NCBI RefSeq assembly: GCF_003311645.1
Contig: NZ_QEST01000129.1
Coordinates: 146,261-210,260 of the forward strand
DNA length: 64,000 nucleotides
DNA from: Streptomyces sp. PT12
Lineage (GTDB): Bacteria; Actinomycetota; Actinomycetes; Streptomycetales; Streptomycetaceae
Direction of reading: 5' to 3'
Made by a program: the position numbers and the translations under genes. Of this stretch, positions 24,672 through 32,906 are shown in pieces. Under the pieces are notes generated by a model. The model had not been told where the DNA came from. It saw only the letters and a list, made by a program, of their open reading frames with translations, and did not search any database. How positions within the stretch are numbered: the first letter of the stretch is position 1; the number at the start of each line of letters is the position of its first letter.

Positions 24672-25666
24672 GCGTTGGCTCCCGAGTACTCCTTGCGGCG
24701 GGCGATGATCAGCCGGGCGACGCCGTTGACCAGCAGGGTGAGGAGGAAGAGGACGAGGCCCGAGGCGATCAGCGCGTCCCGGCCCATGGATCCGGCCTCC
24801 TTGAACTGGCTGGCGATGTTCTGGGCGAACGTGCCGCCGCCCGACTCCAGCAGGCTGGCGTTGATCAGGAAGCTCGGCGAGAGAACGGTGGCCACCGCCA
24901 TCGTCTCGCCCAGCGCGCGCCCGAGCCCGAGCATGGACGCGCTGATCACGCCCGAGCGCCCGAAGGGCAGCACGGTCATGCGGATGACCTCCCAGCGCGT
25001 GGCGCCGAGCGCGAGCGCTGCCTCCTGGTTGGCTTTGGGCGTCTGGAGGAAGACCTCGCGCGTGACGCTCGTGATGATCGGCAGGATCATCACGGCGAGC
25101 AGCAGGCCCACGGTCATCAGGGAGCGGGCCGGGGTGCCGTCGTAGGCGAAGACCCCGGTCCAGCCGAGGACGTCGTCGAGCCACTGGAACGGGCCCGTCA
25201 TGCGCGGCACCAGGTAGAGGGCGCCCCACAGGCCGTAGACGATGCTGGGCACGGCGGCGAGCAGGTCGACCACATAGGCGAGCGGGGTGGCAAGACGGCG
25301 CGGCGCGTAGTGCGAGATGAACAGCGCGATCCCGACGGCGACCGGCACGGCGAGCACCATGGCGATGACCGAGCTGACGACCGTGCCGAACAGCAGGACG
25401 GCGATGCCGAAGCGCGGCGGGTCGGCGTTGGCGTCCCACTCGAACGTGGTCAGGAAGTTGCCCTCGTCGGCGGCGATCGCGATGCCCGCGCGGATGGCGA
25501 GGAAGACGGCGATCGCGGCCATGATCACCAGCAGCGCGATGCCTGAGCCCTTGGACAGGCCGCTGAAGATCCGGTCGCCCAGGCGCGTGGTGCCCCGGGT
25601 CCCGGCCTCCTTCAGGGGCGACGGCGGTGGGGAGGGGGACGGGGGCGGGGCTGAGGGTGATGACAT
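24668..25666 (-). CDS. pstC: Phosphate ABC transporter permease PstC
   Basis: A 332-residue permease, the partner of PstA. After a short Pro/Ser-rich cytoplasmic N-terminus it has six or seven helices. The EAA-type motif is visible in NQEAALALGATRWEVIRMTVLP, and GLGRALGETMAVATVL is a PstC hallmark. It starts 14 bp after pstS. The operon order pstS-pstC-pstA-pstB is the standard one. Confidence 0.96.
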   Translation of the reverse strand: MSSPSAPPPSPSPPPSPLKEAGTRGTTRLGDRIFSGLSKGSGIALLVIMAAIAVFLAIRAGIAIAADEGNFLTTFEWDANADPPRFGIAVLLFGTVVSSVIAMVLAVPVAVGIALFISHYAPRRLATPLAYVVDLLAAVPSIVYGLWGALYLVPRMTGPFQWLDDVLGWTGVFAYDGTPARSLMTVGLLLAVMILPIITSVTREVFLQTPKANQEAALALGATRWEVIRMTVLPFGRSGVISASMLGLGRALGETMAVATVLSPSFLINASLLESGGGTFAQNIASQFKEAGSMGRDALIASGLVLFLLTLLVNGVARLIIARRKEYSGANA

Positions 25667-25680
25667 GGTGCTTCCGGTCG

Positions 25681-26781
25681 TCAGGCCATGGCGTCGACGC
25701 GCTGGCGGACCTGCTGGATGATGTCGCCCGAGATCGGCGCGTAGTCGATCTCGCCGAGCGCCCGCTGCCCGTCCTCACCGGCCATGTAGGCGAGGAACGC
25801 CCTGGTCAGGTCGAGGGTCTCGGGGGCGTTGCCGCGATCGCACGCGATCTCGTAGGTGACCAGGACGATGGGGTAGACGCCCTCCTCGCGGGTCGCGTAG
25901 TCGAGCTGGAGCGCGAGGTCGCCCTCGGTCCCCGTGACCTCGGCCTCGGCGACGGCGTTGGAGGAGTTCTCCACGGTCGCCTCGACCGGCTCGCTCGCGC
26001 CGGTGTCGATGCGGACGGTGCTGATGTCGTTCTGATGGGCGTAGGACAGCTCGAAGTAGGCGATGGCGCCGACGTTCTGCTTGACCACGCCGACAAGCCC
26101 CGACGAGCCGTCGGCGGACTGGCCTCCGTGGCCCTTCCACGCCTTGTCCGGCTCGTGCGGCCAGGCATCGGGCGCCGAGGCGTGCAGATACGACGTGAAG
26201 TTGTCGGTCGTGCCCGAGCCGTCGGAGCGGTGGAACGGCGTGATCGGCACGTCGGGCAGGTCGGCGCCGGGGTTGAGCTCGGCGATGGCGGGGTCGTTCC
26301 AGCGGGCGATGCGGGAGTCGAAGATCCGGGCCAGGGTGGGGGCGTCGAGGACGAGGTCGTCGACGCCGGGGAGGTTGAAGCCGACGGCCACGGGCCCGGC
26401 GACCATGGGCAGGTGGATGGCGCGCCCGCCGTCCCGGCACACCGAGCGCGACTCCTCGATCTCGGAGTCGGTCATCAGCGAGTCGGAGCCCGCGAAGGCC
26501 GTGGTGCCCTGAAGGAACTCCTGCACCCCGGCGCCCGAGCCCGTCGCCTTGTAGTTGATCTGGCTGTCTTCACAGTTGGCCTGGTAGGTGTTCACCCAGA
26601 CCTCCATCGCGTTGGCCTGGGCGCTCGAACCCGAGGCCAGCAGCGTGCCGGTCCTGCCGCAGTGAAGGCCGTCGAGCGAGAAGTCCACCGCGCCGGGAAG
26701 CCCTGAGTTGTCGTCGGTGCCACAGGCGGTCACGAGCACCAGCGCGCCACAGGCCAGCACCGCGCCGAGGCGTGTCTTCAC
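25681..26781 (-). CDS. pstS: Phosphate-binding lipoprotein PstS
   Basis: A 366-residue extracellular lipoprotein that binds phosphate and delivers it to PstCA. The signal peptide ends in the lipobox LVTAC with Cys20. Phosphate-contact signatures are visible, including LLASGSSAQANAMEVW, the FAGSDSLMTDSE region and FHRSDGSGTTDNFTSYL. It is the first gene of the operon and lies behind a multi-unit PHO box (26828-26871), so PhoR-PhoP control under phosphate limitation is expected. It is divergent from csoR. Confidence 0.96.
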   Translation of the reverse strand: MKTRLGAVLACGALVLVTACGTDDNSGLPGAVDFSLDGLHCGRTGTLLASGSSAQANAMEVWVNTYQANCEDSQINYKATGSGAGVQEFLQGTTAFAGSDSLMTDSEIEESRSVCRDGGRAIHLPMVAGPVAVGFNLPGVDDLVLDAPTLARIFDSRIARWNDPAIAELNPGADLPDVPITPFHRSDGSGTTDNFTSYLHASAPDAWPHEPDKAWKGHGGQSADGSSGLVGVVKQNVGAIAYFELSYAHQNDISTVRIDTGASEPVEATVENSSNAVAEAEVTGTEGDLALQLDYATREEGVYPIVLVTYEIACDRGNAPETLDLTRAFLAYMAGEDGQRALGEIDYAPISGDIIQQVRQRVDAMA

Positions 26782-26827
26782 TGTCGTTCAGTCCCTTCCG
26801 TCGCCGCTCCGCTCTGACGGTAGGTTG

Positions 26828-26871
26828 ATCAGGTGAATCGATCGACGGTTATAAGTGAATGGAAGATGAAC
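26828..26871 (-). promoter_or_regulatory. PHO box upstream of pstS
   Basis: Read on the minus strand, four consecutive 11-nt units occupy 26861-26871 (GTTCATCTTCC), 26850-26860 (ATTCACTTATA), 26839-26849 (a diverged unit) and 26828-26838 (ATTCACCTGAT). Three share TTCA at the same register, as in the Streptomyces PhoP consensus direct repeat. They end 47 bp before the pstS start. Confidence 0.8.
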
Positions 26872-26936
26872 CGATCCGGGTGTCCGAGCCCCGGAGACCG
26901 CACGATACTGGGTGCCCCGTCCGCCGTTCGTTACGC

Positions 26937-26955
26937 TATACCCGACAGGGGTATA
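26937..26955. promoter_or_regulatory. CsoR copper operator
   Basis: TATACCC at 26937-26943 and GGGTATA at 26949-26955 form a perfect 7-bp inverted repeat with a 5-nt spacer. This is the form of actinobacterial CsoR operators. It sits just ahead of the csoR ribosome binding site (AGGAGGG at 26964-26970), so the protein should repress its own gene when copper is low. Confidence 0.85.
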
Positions 26956-26975
26956 AGAGTCACAGGAGGGCGGAA

Positions 26976-27332
26976 ATGGTCACAAGTGAGACGGTCGCGG
27001 CGAATGACGCCCACAGGGACGCCGGGCATCACGCGACCGGCGGCGCGGGCCCGCATGGCTACAGCAAGGACAAGGACTCCCACCTCAAGCGGCTGCGCCG
27101 CATCGAGGGCCAGGTCCGCGGGCTCCAGCGGATGGTCGACGAGGACGTCTACTGCATCGACATACTGACCCAGGTCTCGGCCTCGACGAAGGCGCTCCAG
27201 TCGTTCGCGCTCCAGCTCCTCGATGAGCACCTGAGGCACTGCGTGGCCCGCGCCGCCGAGCAGGGCGGGCCCGAGATCGACGCCAAGGTCGAGGAGGCCA
27301 CCGCGGCCATCGCGCGCCTGCTCCGCACCTGA
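26976..27332 (+). CDS. csoR: Copper-sensing repressor CsoR
   Basis: A 118-residue helical repressor of the CsoR/RcnR family. The Cu(I) ligands are all present: Cys in VYCIDILTQ, and the His and Cys of the HLRHC segment, i.e. the C-H-C set of copper sensors. The DNA-binding face KDSHLKRLRRIEGQVRGLQRM is intact. ATG 26976 has AGGAGGG 5 bp upstream; a longer frame upstream would include the operator. The N-terminal 35 residues are His-rich and flexible. No copper efflux gene is adjacent in the window, so targets lie elsewhere. Divergent from pstS. Confidence 0.94.
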   Translation: MVTSETVAANDAHRDAGHHATGGAGPHGYSKDKDSHLKRLRRIEGQVRGLQRMVDEDVYCIDILTQVSASTKALQSFALQLLDEHLRHCVARAAEQGGPEIDAKVEEATAAIARLLRT

Positions 27333-27357
27333 CCCCCGGCGCCCGCACGCCCCGCCC

Positions 27358-28143
27358 TCACACCACGGCCCCGTTGAAGACCTCTCCATCACCCGGCAGC
27401 ACGACGTCGACCGGCGCGCCGAAGTCGTAGAGCTCGACCGTCGACGTCACATCGATCCCCCGCTCCCCGAAGCGGAAGCGGTGGGTGATCTCCCGCGGCA
27501 GCCCCCTGTCGTCGAGGAACGCGTCGAACGGCACCTCCGTCTCCGCGAACCCGCCCACGGCCGCGGCCAGTTGGTCGCCCACCCGCCCCGGCGCCGCGTC
27601 CGCCGCGGCGGCGATGTCGGTCACCCCCCTGAAGTGCCGCAGCGTCTCGCCGCCCACCTCGGCCTCCCCCAGGTCGTCGACGGCCACGAGCCCGCCGAGC
27701 AGCGCCGCGGCGGCCAGCGGGTCCGTCGCCCCGCCGGTCACGAGGTTCCCGTCGGCCAGCGACGAGACGTCGACCACGACCCACTTGTCGGGGGGAACGC
27801 CCGCGCCCCGGTTCTTCATGTACAGCCGCCCCGGCACGAACACCTCCGTGACCGGCTCGCCGTCGGGCAGTGTCACCAGCAGCTCGCCGCTGCGCTCCCC
27901 GTAGTCGAAACCGCCACGCCCTCGCAGCGTGATCCGCGTGCCGCCCGACGACATCTCCATCGCGGTGCGCGCCCGCGAGCTGCCCGAGTCGGCCAGCCGC
28001 TCCACCGCCCCGCGAAGCGCCTCGCGCGCGTCGCCCTCGGCCGCCGCCCCGGTGCCGGAGCAGCCGGTCGCCGCGGTCAGCAGCGCCAGCGCGGACAGCG
28101 CGCCGAGCAGCTCGTTGACGCGCATACGCCGCCGTAGCGCCAT
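27358..28143 (-). CDS. Lipoprotein, LppX/LprG-like fold candidate
   Basis: A 261-residue secreted lipoprotein. After a hydrophobic signal, the lipobox ATGC provides the lipidated Cys28. The mature part is rich in beta strands and contains an AFL-type pattern (YMKNRGAGVPPDKWVVVD, then a DLGEAEVGGETLRHFRG segment). This layout is typical of actinobacterial LppX/LprAFG-like lipoproteins that bind lipids. The ligand is unknown. It is convergent with csoR with only 25 bp between the stops. Confidence 0.75.
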   Translation of the reverse strand: MALRRRMRVNELLGALSALALLTAATGCSGTGAAAEGDAREALRGAVERLADSGSSRARTAMEMSSGGTRITLRGRGGFDYGERSGELLVTLPDGEPVTEVFVPGRLYMKNRGAGVPPDKWVVVDVSSLADGNLVTGGATDPLAAAALLGGLVAVDDLGEAEVGGETLRHFRGVTDIAAAADAAPGRVGDQLAAAVGGFAETEVPFDAFLDDRGLPREITHRFRFGERGIDVTSTVELYDFGAPVDVVLPGDGEVFNGAVV

Positions 28144-28225
28144 GGCCTGCCGACACCCCCAGCAACCGTCGTCCCGGATTCGTAACCGCCTAACGAGGGG
28201 CCCCCGCGGCCGTTACGGTGGTGGG

Positions 28226-28438
28226 GTGCGCGACCAGGGTGAAGACGAGGCGTCCCGGGGGGAGCCGAAGGACCCCGAAGAGCCGGGGGCCGGGACCGTG
28301 CACCGGGTCGTCCTCACCGAGCGGGGCCCTTTTGTCGCCCCCCGCTGCGTGTGCGGCTGGTACGGCCCGGCGCGCCGCTCCCGGCCACTGGCGCGGGACG
28401 AGGCCGCCGCGCACATGGCCGACAGCGCGGCGGGGTAG
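28226..28438 (+). CDS. Small conserved hypothetical protein
   Basis: A 70-residue acidic-then-basic protein starting at GTG 28226. A C-terminal segment RCVCGWYGPARRSRPLARDEAAAH has a Cys-x-Cys pair and resembles a conserved small Streptomyces family that I cannot name. It is divergent from the lipoprotein gene and convergent with the PAP2 gene. Coding potential is supported by GC3 pattern and an in-frame start, but confidence is moderate. Function unknown. Confidence 0.55.
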   Translation: MRDQGEDEASRGEPKDPEEPGAGTVHRVVLTERGPFVAPRCVCGWYGPARRSRPLARDEAAAHMADSAAG

Positions 28439-28456
28439 CGGGGTCCGCACCCGCGC

Positions 28457-29140
28457 TCAGGCGGCCAGGCGGCTCCGCTGCTCTGTCAGATCGGCCGTGC
28501 GGGCGGCGGGCAGGGACGCGCCAGGGGGGCGCGCGATCCAGCCCAGGCCCCGGCGCGTGCCGCACCGGCGCACAAGCGGGGTCAGCGCGCCGAGCGCGAG
28601 CGGCGCGAGCAGCAGCGCGACGGCGGTGCCCAGGGCGTATCCGCCGATGACGTCGCTGGGGTAGTGCACCCCGAGCAGCACGCGCGCGAAGCCCTGGAGG
28701 AGCGCGAACGCGAACGCGACCGCCCCCAGGACGCGGTGCACCAGGAACAGGGCGACGGCGATCGCCATGGCGGCGCTCGCGTGGTCGCTCACAAACGAGT
28801 ACCCGTCCTTGCCCTGCACGAGCACCGCGACATCCGGGTGGTCGACGAACGGGCGCGGCCGGGCGACGAAGTCGCGGATCGGGGCGTTGGCCAGGAACGC
28901 GAGCCCGGCCGCGAGAGGGGCCCAGGCGGCCCCGGCCACCGCCTGATGGGCGTCGGACCTGCGCCTGACGAGGAACCAGGCGGCGATGACCAGCAGCGCG
29001 AGGGCCACGGGGATCCCGTGCTCCCCTACGAAGCTGACGGCGCGTCGGCCCCAGCCGGGGAGCGATTCGCCGAGGCCGTTGATGCCGTAGAGCACATCCA
29101 ACTCGATGTCTGGATTGTCGAATTGATCGAGACCAGCCAT
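28457..29140 (-). CDS. PAP2-family membrane phosphatase
   Basis: A 227-residue membrane protein of the phosphatidic acid phosphatase type 2 superfamily with about five to six helices. The three catalytic motifs are visible: RDFVARPRPF (motif 1, with an Arg instead of the usual Lys), SDHASA (motif 2) and RVLLGVHYPSDVIGG (motif 3 with His and Asp). It dephosphorylates lipid or isoprenoid phosphates such as undecaprenyl pyrophosphate. ATG 29140 is chosen because the preceding in-frame part lacks family character. A hairpin lies in the leader region. Confidence 0.85.
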   Translation of the reverse strand: MAGLDQFDNPDIELDVLYGINGLGESLPGWGRRAVSFVGEHGIPVALALLVIAAWFLVRRRSDAHQAVAGAAWAPLAAGLAFLANAPIRDFVARPRPFVDHPDVAVLVQGKDGYSFVSDHASAAMAIAVALFLVHRVLGAVAFAFALLQGFARVLLGVHYPSDVIGGYALGTAVALLLAPLALGALTPLVRRCGTRRGLGWIARPPGASLPAARTADLTEQRSRLAA

Positions 29141-29209
29141 GTGCCGTTGTGGCCCCTTCTGACGTGGGGGACCCTGCCGAGGCAGGCAGGGAGGAGGAGC
29201 CCCTGTTCC

Positions 29210-29231
29210 GGTACAGGTAACGCCCTGTACC
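29210..29231. promoter_or_regulatory. Hairpin in the region upstream of the PAP2 gene
   Basis: GGTACAGG at 29210-29217 and CCTGTACC at 29224-29231 form a perfect 8-bp inverted repeat with a 6-nt spacer. It lies 70 bp upstream of the PAP2 start and 117 bp downstream of the transglycosylase stop. It may terminate the latter or be an operator. Confidence 0.4.
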
Positions 29232-29347
29232 TCCCCCGGAGTGCCGAGGTCCATCGAATGACGACCTCAGCGTTATCGAACAGCAACGCGTCGCCGCAGT
29301 TCAGCGAGGAATCGTTGGCCAGAACCTCACTGGACGTAGATGGGCGC

Positions 29348-30331
29348 TCACGCCGCCGCGGGGCGGGTGGCCCCAAAATAATCCGGGGAATCAATGGGGT
29401 CAAAACGGATCGTGGCCCCGGTGTACGGGGCGTTGATCATGTATCCGCCGCCGATGTAGAGGCCGACGTGGTGGATGCTCCTGGGGTCGTCAAGATCATA
29501 CGCGAAGAACACCAGGTCACCGGGCAGGAGTTCGTCCCGCGAGGGGTGGGGACCGGCGTTCCACTGATCGTTCGCGATGCGCGGCAGCTCGATCCCGACC
29601 TCCTCGTAGGCGGCCTTGGTCAGCCCCGAGCAGTCGAACCGCCCGTCGTCCTCGGCCGTGCCGTCGCCGCCCCACTGGTACGGCGTCCCGAGCTGCTCCT
29701 GCGCGAAGTGCACGGCGCCCGCCGCCGCCTCGAGCGCGGGCAGCGGCTCGTCCTCGGGCGGCGCGGCGAAGCTGGCCTCGGCGGAGCGGATGATGCGGAC
29801 GTAGTTCTGCGTCTCCTCGTAGGGCGGGACGCCGTTGTACCGGATCACGGCGTAGGGGCCCGCGTTGTAGGCGGCCAGCATGTTGTTCACGGGATCCCCT
29901 GGGACGTCGTCCACATAGCCCGCGAGGGAGCAGTCGTAACGGGCGGCGGACGGGATGGCGTCCTGCGGGTCCCACACGTTGGCCACGCCGTCGCCGTTGG
30001 CGTCGATGCCGTGGGTCGCCCAGGTGCTCGGGATGAACTGCGCGATGCCCTGCGCCTCGGCGTGGCTGCGCACATCGGGCTGCCAGCCGCTCTCCTGGCT
30101 GAGCTGGGCGGCGAGTATGGCGGGCGAGAGGGTCTCGCAGTAGTTCCCCCACTCGGCGACCAGTTGCTCGTACTCCTCGGGCACGGTGTCACGGGCCAGC
30201 TGCCCACCGCCGCCGCCCCCGCCCCCGCCCGGCAGATCGGACGCGGCGCCGTAGACCCCGACGACGAGAAACGCCATGAAGCCGCCGAGCCCCCCGACCC
30301 CGGCCCCCACGGCCAGCACGATCCTCCGCAT
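29348..30331 (-). CDS. Bifunctional lytic transglycosylase / C40 NlpC-P60 peptidase
   Basis: A 327-residue cell-wall hydrolase. An N-terminal signal anchor (about 4-30) is followed by a Gly-rich linker and an SLT lytic transglycosylase domain (about 60-190), with the catalytic Glu in QLSQESGWQPD and the AYNAGP motif. The C-terminal NlpC/P60 domain (about 205-320) has the catalytic Cys in FDCSGL and His in IHHVGLYIG; the third position appears as Asn in MINAPYTG, an accepted variant. It would cleave both the glycan and the peptide of peptidoglycan. It is divergent from the two-helix protein at 30515; such VirB1-like enzymes accompany secretion channels. Confidence 0.9.
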   Translation of the reverse strand: MRRIVLAVGAGVGGLGGFMAFLVVGVYGAASDLPGGGGGGGGGQLARDTVPEEYEQLVAEWGNYCETLSPAILAAQLSQESGWQPDVRSHAEAQGIAQFIPSTWATHGIDANGDGVANVWDPQDAIPSAARYDCSLAGYVDDVPGDPVNNMLAAYNAGPYAVIRYNGVPPYEETQNYVRIIRSAEASFAAPPEDEPLPALEAAAGAVHFAQEQLGTPYQWGGDGTAEDDGRFDCSGLTKAAYEEVGIELPRIANDQWNAGPHPSRDELLPGDLVFFAYDLDDPRSIHHVGLYIGGGYMINAPYTGATIRFDPIDSPDYFGATRPAAA

Positions 30332-30514
30332 CCCTCAACTCTCCCCAATCCGCGGCGACCTGACCAGCACTATGGCACGCGAGGGACATCACAGCGGGTC
30401 GTTCCCCCGCAACGGCGCCTGACGCGGGATCACTTCCGGTTCCCCCTCTGTCACCCGGGCGTGGCACAATCCGAAGGGAGTGCCGTACGAGAGCCAGTTG
30501 GGTGGTGAGTTCCC

Positions 30515-30826
30515 GTGGACGATAACGAGGAAGAGCCGGATGGCATCGACAACATCATCGGTGGCATCGCCCCGGACTGGGGCCCGTTCGCCGCGGTGGG
30601 CGACCAGGCGCGGACGATGGTGCAGGTGATCATGGCGCTGGCCATCCTCATCTGCCTCGGCATCGCCATCTGGGGCGCGGCCAAGCAGCGCATCGGGTCC
30701 ACCGCCATGCGGGACTCCTTCAGCGCGGAGCAGGGCAAGGGCCTGATCGTCGCCGGGCTGACCGGCGTCTTCATCATCGGCTCGCTCGGCACGCTGTTCA
30801 CCATCATCTACGGCATGTCGATCTAG
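30515..30826 (+). CDS. Small two-helix membrane protein, VirB2/TrbC-like layout
   Basis: A 103-residue protein with an acidic N-terminus and two hydrophobic helices (about 35-55 and 75-98) separated by a short charged loop. The layout resembles the small pilin-like membrane proteins of conjugation-type systems, but sequence identity is not established. GTG 30515 is the likely start. The lytic transglycosylase gene is divergent on the left, and a lipoprotein gene follows after 18 bp, probably in one operon. A -10-like CACAAT lies near 30461-30466. Confidence 0.7.
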   Translation: MDDNEEEPDGIDNIIGGIAPDWGPFAAVGDQARTMVQVIMALAILICLGIAIWGAAKQRIGSTAMRDSFSAEQGKGLIVAGLTGVFIIGSLGTLFTIIYGMSI

Positions 30827-30844
30827 GCGGAGAGTCAGCTGCCC

Positions 30845-31948
30845 ATGCGGGGAAGGCGCGTTGCGCGTCACGTGGCGGCCTTCGCCGCGCTGGGCGCGCT
30901 TGCCGTCGGCTGCACCGTCGGCCCCGCGGCCAACCGCGGGGAGCGCGAGGACCGTTCGGCCGAGGAGGAGCAGCGGCCCGGCGACGAGGGCGGCGACGAC
31001 GAGGCCCCGCCGCCCCTCTTCCCCGACGACCCGCCGCAGGGCGAGCCGGAGCCCGAGCCCACCGCGGCGCCCGCCACGGGGAGCGCGACGGCGGCGCCCG
31101 AGCCGGTCATCGACCAGGCGGTGGACGCCTGTTGCCTCGCCCAGGTCCCCGAGAGCGAGGACCTGCTGATCGCCTCCGGCGACACCGTGTTCCTGCACCA
31201 GGCCGACGGCGAAGGGGAGTTGACGCCGCTTGGCCAGGTGCCGGGCGAGATCATGGGCCTGGCGCTGCCCCGCTCCGCCACCGGCAGCTATGTGGGCGTC
31301 TTCGTCTCCTACGCCGCGTCCGACGGCGGCCATGTCTCCGGCTTCCGCTACTACCCCGACCGGGACTGGGAGCCCTGGGGAGCGACGCCGACCGAGCTCA
31401 TCGACGATCCGTTCCCGCTCGCGGGCGACGGGGCGCGCGGCGGCGGCGCCCTGGCGTTCGGCCCCGACGGCTACCTCTACGCGGGGACGGGCGACGCGGG
31501 CGACCCGGCCGTCGCGGAGGACACCGCGTCCCTCGCGGGCAAGGTCCTGCGCCTCGACCCGAACGGCAGCGATCCGCCCGTCGTCCACTCCCCAGGCCCC
31601 TACGCCGACGTGCGCGGGATCGCGTGGGATCAGGACCGGATGTGGGTCGTGGACGCCGCCGACGACGGCGCGCGGCTGTTCTCCGTCGTGCCCGAGGGCG
31701 ACCCCGTCGACGTGTGGGAGCTGCCAGGCGAGGTGCCCACGGGGCTCGCGGCCAGCGAGGGGTCGCTGTGGATGCCGGGCGGCGCCGAGGGCAGGCTGTG
31801 GCGCATCCCGCTCCACGGCACCGCGCTGGTGCCCGACCCCGCCGCCGTGCTCGACCTCGCCGCGCCGGGGGCGTTGCTCGCCGACGCGGGCTCGACGGAC
31901 CTGCTCGCCCTGGGCGACGGCGCCGTGCTCCGCCTCACCGTGGAGTGA
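30845..31948 (+). CDS. Lipoprotein with glucose/sorbosone dehydrogenase-like beta-propeller
   Basis: A 367-residue secreted lipoprotein: signal peptide with lipobox LAVGC (Cys22), then a disordered acidic/Pro-rich linker (about 28-90), then a beta-propeller. GSDH-type features include ALAFGPDGYLYAGTGD and SLAGKVLRLDPNG (about 205-240). The PQQ-binding and catalytic residues cannot be confirmed by eye, so it may be a binding propeller rather than an enzyme. It is cotranscribed with the two-helix membrane protein upstream, and convergent with the menaquinone genes. Confidence 0.75.
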   Translation: MRGRRVARHVAAFAALGALAVGCTVGPAANRGEREDRSAEEEQRPGDEGGDDEAPPPLFPDDPPQGEPEPEPTAAPATGSATAAPEPVIDQAVDACCLAQVPESEDLLIASGDTVFLHQADGEGELTPLGQVPGEIMGLALPRSATGSYVGVFVSYAASDGGHVSGFRYYPDRDWEPWGATPTELIDDPFPLAGDGARGGGALAFGPDGYLYAGTGDAGDPAVAEDTASLAGKVLRLDPNGSDPPVVHSPGPYADVRGIAWDQDRMWVVDAADDGARLFSVVPEGDPVDVWELPGEVPTGLAASEGSLWMPGGAEGRLWRIPLHGTALVPDPAAVLDLAAPGALLADAGSTDLLALGDGAVLRLTVE

Positions 31949-31982
31949 CCCTGGGCCGACCCACCGCCCCGCTCGAACGGCG

Positions 31983-32906
31983 TCAGCCCGCCCCGAGCCC
32001 CCTGGCCGCAAGGTCGAGCAGCGCGAAGACGAACAGACTGATGCCGACGAAGCCGTTGACCGTGAAGAACGCCCGGTTCAGGCGGCTCAGATCCCGCGGC
32101 GTCACGATCGCGTGCTCGTAGACGAACGCCGCGGCCACCACCGCCACCCCGGCCCACAGGAACGGCCCGCCCTCCGTGGCCACCGCGTACCACGCCAGCA
32201 GCCCCAGCGTCAGCGCATGGCACGCGCGCGCCCCGTACAGCGCCCCCGCGATCCCGAAGCGCGCGGGCACCGAACGCACGCCCCCCGCGCGGTCGGACGC
32301 CACGTCCTGGCACGCGTAGATCAGGTCGAACCCCCCGATCCACAGCCCCACCGCGAGGCCCAGGATCGCCGCGTCCCACGACCACGCGCCGGTCACCGCG
32401 AGCCAGCCGCCCACCGGGCCCATGGCCTGGGCGAGCCCGAGGATCGCGTGCGGGAAGTCCGTGAACCGCTTGCCGTACGGATAGACCACCATCGGCACCA
32501 CCGCCACCGGCGCGAGCGCGAGGCAGAGGGGGTTGAGCAGCGCGGCGGCGCCGAGGAAGACGGCGAGCGCCACGAGCGCGCCGCTCCACGCCGCGCGCAC
32601 CGAGACGGCGCCCGTGACGAGTTCGCGCCCCGCCGTGCGCGGGTTGCGCGCGTCGATCTCGCGGTCGATGATCCGGTTGGCCGCCATGGCGAACGTCCGC
32701 AGCCCGACCATCGCGAGCGTCACGAGCAGCAGCGTCCACCAGTCCACCGCCCCCTCGCCGAGGAACATGGCGGTGAGCGTCGCGGTATAGGCGAAGGGCA
32801 GCGCGAAGACCGAGTGCTCGATCATCACCAGCCGCAGGAACGCCCTGACGTGGCCCGCTCCCTGGCCTGGACCCGGCGTCCCGAGGGCGGACGCCTCGGC
32901 CGTCAC
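31983..32906 (-). CDS. mqnP: Menaquinone prenyltransferase MqnP (UbiA family)
   Basis: A 307-residue membrane prenyltransferase with about eight helices that attaches a polyprenyl chain to the aromatic precursor in the futalosine menaquinone pathway. The first Asp-rich motif is NRIIDREIDARNPRTAGREL (Asn77, Asp81, Asp85), and the second is YACQDVASD, with the metal-diphosphate ligands. It starts at GTG 32906, overlapping the stop of mqnL by 4 bp; this coupling to the UbiD-type decarboxylase supports the menaquinone assignment over ubiquinone-type UbiA. Confidence 0.9.
   Translation of the reverse strand: MTAEASALGTPGPGQGAGHVRAFLRLVMIEHSVFALPFAYTATLTAMFLGEGAVDWWTLLLVTLAMVGLRTFAMAANRIIDREIDARNPRTAGRELVTGAVSVRAAWSGALVALAVFLGAAALLNPLCLALAPVAVVPMVVYPYGKRFTDFPHAILGLAQAMGPVGGWLAVTGAWSWDAAILGLAVGLWIGGFDLIYACQDVASDRAGGVRSVPARFGIAGALYGARACHALTLGLLAWYAVATEGGPFLWAGVAVVAAAFVYEHAIVTPRDLSRLNRAFFTVNGFVGISLFVFALLDLAARGLGAG

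Noticed and set aside
23400-25145. Plus-strand open frame opposite the pst genes
   Set aside because: Antisense composition; pstB, pstA and pstC on the other strand are unambiguous.
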